The position numbers and the translations under genes were made by a program. The notes beneath the pieces are model-generated. The model was not told the origin of the DNA. It searched no databases and saw only the letters and a list, made by a program, of their open reading frames with translations. A stretch of DNA of 64,000 bases, from NCBI GenBank assembly GCA_029204225.1, contig MU832227.1, positions 1-64,000 of the forward strand, written 5' to 3'. This document shows positions 57,381 to 64,000 of the stretch, one piece after another. Source of the DNA: Diphasiastrum complanatum. Taxonomy: Eukaryota > Streptophyta > Lycopodiopsida > Lycopodiales > Lycopodiaceae. How positions within the stretch are numbered: the first letter of the stretch is position 1; each line of letters begins with the position of its first letter.

Positions 57381-57766
57381 GTGCTGCCCACAGTGTAAGC
57401 ACGGGTGCGTCCACGGTCGGGGTGGTCGGCAGAACGGGGGACTTGATGAGTCAAGGTGCTGCCCTTGAGGTGTAAGCACGGTCAGTTCTCGCGGTTCGGG
57501 CCTGGCGTTGTCTGCACGTAGGACGGATGAGGCAAAGTGCTGCCTAGGGAGGTGAAAGCACGGTCTGAACCTTGTGGGGTGCGGGGCGACATATTCGTAC
57601 TGTACGGGTTAACCATTGATACAGAGATGCTGCTCGAATTCGGGTGTAAAGCACGGGTGGTTAGCTGCCGGTGCGGGATAGCTGCCGATCGTTTAGCTAT
57701 AAGGGCTATCGACCAAAAAGTGGTGGGGCGTGACCTAGGCAATGTGCTGCTTAATGGTGAAAGCAC
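57381..57766 (+). other. Leader hairpin series (five stem-loops)
   Basis: Stem-loops at 57381-57402, 57456-57479, 57537-57561, 57628-57653 and 57744-57766 share GTGCTGCC on the left arm side and GTGWAAGCACGG on the right. Outer GTGCT pairs with AGCAC; loops vary in length. No coding frame is needed to explain them. Confidence 0.8.
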
Positions 57767-57889
57767 GGATGGTTGGAGGGGTGTCCTATGTGGGCTGATT
57801 CCGTGATCGATTTGTAATGGCGCGGCCAGGCAAAGGTCCGTTGGCAGGACCATCTCAAAGGGGGACCTTGTCTTTGTTACTTGTTAGTA

Positions 57890-58398
57890 AACCTACCTGA
57901 GTGTCTTACTTGTACGTATTCGTGGTGAGTCTTAGTACTCGTGCTTTGCCTGGTTTGCATGATTGCTTGTGATACAAGGAGCTGATGGCTCGAGAAGGAA
58001 CCTTTTCTTTTGAAGGCTGATACCATCAAACAAAGAGGACTACAGAATCTGTGGGGCGGATTTGCAGTTCAAGTACTCACACGTGAACGACAACGAAACG
58101 ACTCAATGTTTGCAAAGGATGGATGGCTAGCCTGTTTCTTGGGTTAGTTTCATTTGCGACAACGCCCACCAGATGCAAGCAGGAAGTCAAAAGTTGGAAA
58201 GGGCCATTTCAGGGGAGATCTTCTATGGAGCAGTTGGTCTTCATTTTGGGACGGCCACCTTCGGAACTGAAACTCACTGAGCATGGGCGATATCCAGAAT
58301 CTGTGCGGCGGATTTGCAGTTCAAGTACTCGCACGTGAACGACAACGAAATGACTCAATGTTTGCAAAGGATGGATGACTAGCCTGTTTCTTGGGTTA
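57890..58398 (+). mobile_element. R1 internal non-coding region
   Basis: Matches 41814-42150 directly and 32060-31500 inverted. It ends at CTTGGGTTAG and continues into protease coding sequence (GAAACAGTGAAG), so here the non-coding interior is joined to a pol gene. Confidence 0.8.
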
Positions 58399-60945
58399 GA
58401 AACAGTGAAGAGAGCACTAGATGCAGACAAAGCGACATTGGACATCCCGGTGTAGATTGGAAGATGGAAGGCTAAACTTAGCTTTTTGATTTTAGAGATG
58501 GATGCCTTCCATGTGATTTTGGACCTCCCTTGGTTAAATGAACACTGTATCGCAGTTTTGGGTAGGAGCTCAAACTTGGTCCTCTTGGATTATAAGGGAC
58601 AGATCTGCGTGACAAAAGCCCTACCCGGAGGAAATGCTAAGGATACCGATATTGAACAAAATATGGTTGCAGCATTAGCGATAAAAAGAATGGCGAAAGG
58701 GAAAAGGTCAAAGTGCTTTCTTTGCATCTGCCGAGAAGTCCCAGAAGGGAAAAGCGTGCGACAAGAAAACTTGCCAAAAGAAGTGGCAGATCTGCTAAAA
58801 GAATTTGGCGATGTGTTCCCGGAGGAACTCCCAGCTAAGCTACCTCCTCGAAGACCAGTGGACCATAAAAGTGAGTTGGTACCAGGAACAGAGCCAACTT
58901 CACAAGCACCCTACAGAATGTCACAAGAAGAGTTGGCGGAACTGAAATGACAACTTGGTGGATTGATAGACAAAGGTTTTATTAGACCTAGCGCTTCACC
59001 TTTTGGAGCCTCAGTGTGGTTTGTGGAAAAGACGGACAAAACTCTTCGAATGTGTGTGGATTATCGCATGCTTAACAAAAGTACCATCAAGAACAAGTAC
59101 CCCATGCCTAGAATTGATGACCTATTCGACCAACTCAAACATGCCAAATACTTTAGCCGAATAGATCTCAGATCTGGATATCATCAAATTCGAATAGCTA
59201 AAGGTGATGAGCACAAAACGGCGTTTCGAACGCGGTACGAGAGTCACGAGTTCCTGGTGATGCCATTCGGTCTAACAAACGCACCAGCCACTTTTTGCAC
59301 GTTGATGAACAATATATTTCAAGATTGCCTAGATGAATTTGTCATTGTGTACATTGATGACACATTAGTATTTAGCCGGAACCTTAAAGATCACATTCAA
59401 CATTTAAGGACAGTTCTCCAACGACTGAGGAGGAACTGCTTGTTCGCGAAAAGAGAGAAATGTGAGTTTGTGGTGGAGGAAGTTGACTTCCTTGGACATG
59501 TTATAGGCCACGGAGGGATTCGAATGGATCCTAAGAAGATCAAGACTATCTTGGATTGGCTAGCACCTAAAACTGTTCATGGCATCAAATCCTTTGTGGG
59601 CTTATGTAACGTTTACAAAAGATTCATTGAGGCATTTAGCAAAATTGTGGCACCACTGTTGAAGCAGACCAAGACTCATCTGAAGATGACATGGACACCG
59701 GAATGTGAAGCAGCTTTCCAAGAACTAAAACGACGGATCACTCAAGAACCCATTCTTGCCTTACCGGACTTTAGCAAACCTTTTGAAATACATACAGACG
59801 CGTCGAACTTTGCCATTGGGGCCGTGCTGATGCAAGACGGAAAACCTTTTGCATATTTTTCAAAGAAATTGAGTGACGTAGAGTGACGATGGCCAACTCA
59901 TGAAAAAGAAATGGTTGCAGTAGTTCAAGCAGTGGAGCATTGGAGACATTATGTGACAGGAAAACCCTTTAAGGCATTCACTGATAATGTATCACTCAAG
60001 TACTTCTATACCCAAGGTATGCTCACGCCAAAGCAAATGCAATGGCAAAACTTTCTCTCAAAATTCAATATAGACATTTTACACACGGCGGGAAAGAACA
60101 ATGTGGTGGCGGACGCACTAAGTAGACATGAACACTTGATGGCAACAGTGACAACTCAGGTGACTGGCCTACTCCAAGAAATCAGGGAGAATTATGGTGT
60201 AGATGCGTTGGCAAAGGACTTAATGATCGAATTCCAGCTGGGAAAGCCTCATAAACATTTCACTTGGAAAGATCAAATGGTTGTTTATAAATAACGCAAA
60301 GTATATGTCCCAGAAAACATCAACCTGAGGAAGAAGGTCTTGCGAGAACATCATGACGTACTAGCCACCGGGCATCCAGGGGTGAATCGCATGTATGAAC
60401 TTCTCAAAAGAGGCTTCTATTGGCCAAGTATATGGGCAGACGTTGAATCCTATGTGCAAATATGCCCAACATGTCAACAAGTGAAGGTGGAACCGCTAGC
60501 TCCAGCCGGACTACTCCAACCATTACCGGTACCAGCATACCCATGGGATTCGGTGAGCATGGATTTTATTGTTCAACTACCATGGTGCCAAGGCTTCGAC
60601 TCAATATATGTGGTGGTTGACCGGTTTTCAAAGCAAGTTCATCTAGTACCAACTAAAAGTTCAGTGACAGCTGAAAAAGTGGCAAGGTTATTTTTCAAAT
60701 GTGTTTTCAAATACCACGGCCTGCCTAGAACGATTATTTCTGACCAAGACACCAAGTTCGTCGGAAAGTTTTGGACTTGTCTATTTCGCCTCGTGGGAAC
60801 CGGACTGAATTTCAGTACTGCATATCACCCTCAGACAGATGGGTAAACAGAGCAAGTCAATCGACAGATTGAACAATATTTACGAAATTATGTCGCTTGG
60901 GACCAATCCGATTGGGTCAACTACTTGGATATTCTCGAGTTTGCA
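58399..60945 (+). pseudogene. Ty3/Gypsy pol (protease end, RT, RNase H, integrase) with stops
   Basis: One long plus-strand frame is interrupted by in-frame stops at about 58948, 59884, 60292 and 60844. It holds the protease C-terminus (58486 on), the RT ([20 protein letters not shown], the DLRSGYHQI block, [12 protein letters not shown], the active site YIDD at 59350-59361), RNase H ([53 protein letters not shown]), and integrase (H2C2 zinc region HHDVLATGHPG ... CPTCQQVK, VSMDFIVQLP, ISDQDTKFVGKFW). The sequence breaks off after DILEFAQ and joins R2 LTR. It could supply pol only with stop read-through, so it is treated as dead. Confidence 0.93.
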
Positions 60946-61120
60946 CAGAGTTGGCTTTCAGGTTGGTTGGGATTCCAGTTTTCTTAAGTCTGAATAGTTA
61001 AGCTTGTTACGTTTCAGAGTTGGCTTTTACGTAAGTGCATGATGGATGAATGTTAGACTTAAGCGCGTGTTGGGAAAACCGCTCTCAAGTCCCAGCGCCC
61101 TTTGAGGCGCTGGCGCAACA
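60946..61120 (+). repeat. R2 LTR right part
   Basis: From AGTTGGCTTTCAGGTTGG to GCTGGCGCAACA, followed by the CCACG target duplicate. Confidence 0.88.
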
Positions 61121-61125
61121 CCACG

Positions 61126-63119
61126 CCCTCCAAGGCCAATTTTGGCTTGATCTAGCTCATTTTTTAGCTGTCTTGGATGCAATCAAACCCCTAGATTGAG
61201 GTCGTCCTAGTGATCATGAATCTGTAGAACCTTTATTTGCCAAATTTGGTAAAGAGATGGTGAGATAAGGCCAATTTAAAAAAGGCCTCTTTTTTTTGTT
61301 TTTTTTCACAAAACTACTAGATTCTTCGATAATGAGCAATTCTTTGACAGAAAGCTCAGAGTCTCTCCATGGCGAACTAGTGTCTTAGAACAACTACCTT
61401 ATCGTCCTTACGACTTCCAAAACAGTGCATGTACAGTGAAAATATTGCCAATTCTATGAGAAAATCGTAACCCTCGCCCGGTCTTTTCCATGAACTAACT
61501 GCAAAAATTTGCGGTTTTCATACATTTTAAACAATGTTTGTTGCTATGCACAGACTGAGAATGCTTGTACTGAGCTTGGCAAGCCTCTGTATGCCTGAAG
61601 TAATGCACCAGTGCTGCTCTTTGACTGTCGTAAACCCCGAACTCTCGGAAAAACCATTTTCCCAAAGCTCTTTTCAACGAATACTCTTTTGTATTGCTCA
61701 ACCGCTCTGATACGAAGTTAAAATTTGCTTAAAACAGAATCACAGATCATAAAACACAAACACTCAGAAAGCACTCTCCCACACAATCCACAGTTAGTTT
61801 GCGAACCACCATTACCTAGGGTATAAAAATAGGATGTCATTATTTTCTACAAATTTGATTGCTTATAATCTTTAGCCCTCAAAATAAAAAGTTCTCATGG
61901 ATGAAATCTTGAAAATATGTAGCCTTCACTATTGAAATCATTAATATAATCTTGAAAATCATTTTTTTCTATTTCTTTTAAGATTTTTGTGACACACATT
62001 ATGTATGATAATGGGTGTTTGTCATCCCATGATGAAGATGTAGTGGCTTGTCCTCTCATCTCGCCGCAACCTCAACTCGACAAGAGGACTTGCTATTATA
62101 TTCTTACAATGGGCCTCCAAACAATCATTACCTAGTTTATAAATGATGGAAAGTGAGATCCATTTTTAAAACTTGGATTCTTTTATGACCTATAAGTTAG
62201 AATAAATGTAGAACTATTGTGCTATTGTATTTATGCAAGTACACATGCATTATGATCTAGGAAGTTCTTTTTTAGGAGTTTACAAAGACCCAACAATGAT
62301 CGTTCAGTTATGATTATGACTTATGGGCCTCAACCACTATTTTAGGACCATTTTCCAATACAAGACCTTTTTAGGGCTTCTGTTGTAATGCATAATATAG
62401 GTGCCGTCATGCCCCTAGCTAATCGTAGATAGTTATGCTTGACCATGGAGTAAAATCTCGTAAGTGGTTTTGGGACCAAGCTCCCTCCGTGAATTGATAT
62501 GATCTTGGTGTGCTCGGAAACCTATGATGGTAAGTCTTGCATGGAATTGTTGTGACTCATCAAGTAATGGTCAATGTGGCCCAATTTAGGCTACAAATGG
62601 CTAGTTAGGGAGGAGCTTGGGTGTGTATAAATATGTTCACACCCCTCATTAGGATCATTAGAATTTTGGGCTTGATAGCTAGATGCTATTGGAGTGCATT
62701 ATCACTCTTTCTACTCCTAAGATGTTGCTCGATCCATAGCTTGGGGGCTAGATCTGATCAATTTAAGTTTGGATGCTTTGGTTTGTTCCATCATAGATGC
62801 ATTGGTTTGTCAAGTGGTTCAGCCTTCTAGTCTAGATCTTGGGGGTATTCAAATGCTCCATTTTAAGAAAGTTGCTTAGAATTCTTCAGTATATACAATT
62901 ATGCACAATAATATTGCATTGTTGGAGCCATTAGCATATAAAATTAGATATTCAGCATCTGGTGCTCTCCACAAATCAGAGATTATATGTATACTGGAAC
63001 TTTCAATGGTCGTCACCCAACAAACCTTTATTCGTGTACTGAAGCGATTAAAGTCGATCGATCATCCTGACAGTTGATCAAAGCGAGGCGTAGGCAACGA
63101 GGCCGACGCAGATTCTTCC
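61126..63119. other. Intergenic region upstream of the glycosylasparaginase-like gene
   Basis: No gene recognised. Near 61705-61720 a minus-strand CGTATCAGAGCGG resembles a primer-binding site but lacks a convincing LTR end. The last 200 bp before the ATG (62900-63119) contain no obvious TATA box at a normal distance. Confidence 0.4.
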
Positions 63120-63613
63120 ATGGAAATCCTGCCATTCATCCTCTTCTTCACCTGCTCCTTGGCCTTAACGCAAGCCTCTCAGGTAATGTCTAAAAGACAG
63201 TGTCAATAAGCTCCTGCGACGATCAGGAACGTGCTTGCATAGCCTCTCTTTGTTTTTTCAACTCATTATTGCTGTCTGAAGATTTTGCTTTCAAGTTCAA
63301 TGACTGCATTGGTGTCAGATTTTGAAATATGAGCATCTAGAGACTTCCTTGCTTTCGCCTGTGTTGACAGATGTGTTATGTTCATTTACTGATTTTATTA
63401 GAGTTCCCGTTAAAGCAAGTTAGAGTCAGCTTTTTTGCTTGCAGGATGAAAGTGTTTCAAGGGTGCCGGTACATAAGCCTCTGGTAATAAGCACTTGGCC
63501 TTTTGTGGAGGCAGTGGAAATGGCTAAGGCTGCTGTTGAAGGGGGTGCTTCAGCATTGGATGCAGTGGTAGATGGCTGCACCACGTGCGAAAATTTACGA
63601 TGTGATGGCTCAG
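63120..63613 (+). CDS. Glycosylasparaginase / N4-(beta-GlcNAc)-L-asparaginase family, exons 1-2 (partial)
   Basis: Exon 1 (63120-63182) encodes a 21-residue start, MEILPFILFFTCSLALTQAS plus Gln, a good secretory signal peptide. A GTAATG donor follows. Exon 2 (63445-63613, after TTGCAG) reads VHKPLVISTWPFVEAVEMAK, then GGASALDAVVDGCTTCENLR and CDGS, the conserved N-terminal part of plant and animal aspartylglucosaminidases (Ntn hydrolases). The enzyme cleaves the GlcNAc-Asn bond during glycoprotein breakdown in the vacuole/lysosome or secretory path. The catalytic Thr and autocleavage site lie in exons beyond the window. The GTACAA donor at 63614 is phase 1. Confidence 0.88.
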
Positions 63614-64000
63614 GTACAATGTGCAAATCTTTGATTTCCACTTTCATGATATTAGCACTACATAGAATCTTAGCATATTATAGGTTTTGTAACTCCAAAT
63701 TTATGTTAAAGTATAGGTCTTTTCTAGGTAGGTACTGTCAACCCTGGATAAATATTACATCTATAAATGTTAACCCTTTTTATTAGTTAGTTTTTGGTTA
63801 CTCCCAAGAATTTCAGAAAGCAAAAGTGTTAAACTGTTCTTTGTTATAATAATTCACTCGCACCTTAAAGAACCTGACCTGGATAATTGTTACACCCTGT
63901 TTATCTATTATAATGTTAGCCCTTTGTATTAGTTGGTTTTTTGCTACTCCGGAGACCTAACAATTATCCAGGGTTGTAGTTGGTTGCTAGTTAACCTTTT
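63614..64000 (+). other. Intron 2 of the glycosylasparaginase-like gene (partial)
   Basis: AT-rich, stops in all frames and no protein similarity, as expected of an intron. Two diverged copies of an ACCCTGGATAAT(A)TTAC / ACCTGGATAATTGTTACACC block recur (about 63740-63780 and 63875-63925) and part of it again inverted (CAATTATCCAGGGT) near 63960. Confidence 0.6.

Larger units (their letters stand above)
53397..61120 (+). mobile_element. Composite R1/R2 unit with outer 5-bp target duplication
   Basis: The outer ends are an R2 LTR start (TGTTGTAAAGCTGAC, 53397) and an R2 LTR end (GCTGGCGCAACA, 61120), flanked by CCACG at 53392-53396 and 61121-61125. In between lie inverted and direct R1 LTR pieces, a primer-binding site, the hairpin leader, R1 interior, a Gypsy pol relic, and a jump back into R2 LTR near 60946. 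About 110 bp of R2 LTR is missing between the left part (ends 54020) and the right part (starts about 60946). Either an R2 LTR took a nested R1-type insertion followed by deletion, or a chimera made by template switching integrated whole. Confidence 0.85.

Noticed and set aside
26922-57468. Many repeated open frames of 60-140 codons in the R1/R2 regions (for example ones starting MHIDLSSLDF, MPSGPFGPWR, MVKSDVSQTA, MSGGLLGGKS, MVLPTDLCLA)
   Set aside because: They are readings of LTR or leader DNA in several frames and both strands. They recur only because the LTRs are near-identical copies, and show no protein features.
61700-61722. CGTATCAGAGCGG on the minus strand as a retrotransposon primer-binding site
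   Set aside because: It matches only partly and there is no TG...CA LTR end beside it or internal coding sequence in the expected direction.

Overview
The window is plant nuclear DNA, most likely from a gymnosperm. The evidence is a complete cytochrome P450 of the CYP85 clan (closest in feel to CYP716/CYP725), a roughly 10 kb intron inside that gene, and dense nested, broken LTR retrotransposons. Only two genes look functional: the P450 (13405-24968, + strand, three exons, 481 aa) and the first two exons of a glycosylasparaginase-like gene that runs off the right edge (63120-63613, + strand). The species cannot be fixed from sequence alone.

Layout. 1-4046: an LTR fragment, then two remnants of one Ty1/Copia family (called C1 here) in opposite orientation. 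4047-13404: mostly featureless AT-rich DNA with a two-exon gene fragment, a broken minus-strand reading frame, a solo LTR (family R2) and a LINE relic. 13405-24968: the P450. Its second intron (14712-24677) holds long microsatellites, tandem duplications, a minus-strand C1 LTR with primer-binding site, a minus-strand Copia gag/protease/integrase relic and a plus-strand Ty3/Gypsy integrase relic. 24969-26952: nothing recognised.

26953-45701 and 53397-61120 are two retrotransposon clusters built from two related LTR families. R1 (about 1.2 kb, TGTTG...CTACA) and R2 (920 bp, TGTTG...CAACA) share ends, overall layout, a tRNA-iMet-type primer-binding site and a leader carrying a series of small hairpins. 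They include a minus-strand element with matched R1 LTRs and a 2.6 kb interior with no gag or pol (28809-33890), an R2 element with gag-protease but no pol (36102-41342), an R1 solo LTR with a perfect 5-bp target duplication (44507-45701), and a composite unit 53397-61120 bounded by a 5-bp duplication and carrying a stop-ridden pol. Several intact U3 termini are fused, inverted, to the interior of another LTR or internal region, which looks like self-integration.

45702-53396 holds an irregular array of about two dozen GAGTCAT-like motifs interrupted by an 86-bp tRNA-derived SINE with a perfect 16-bp target duplication, then a plus-strand Copia relic with a 3' LTR. 61121-63119 is intergenic DNA before the glycosylasparaginase-like gene.

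The R1/R2 elements look like a cooperating set: one copy carries gag, another pol, others neither, yet all share the cis-acting ends and leader. No new enzymatic system was identified. The most unusual content is the architecture of these LTR clusters, the leader hairpin array and the GAGTCAT array.
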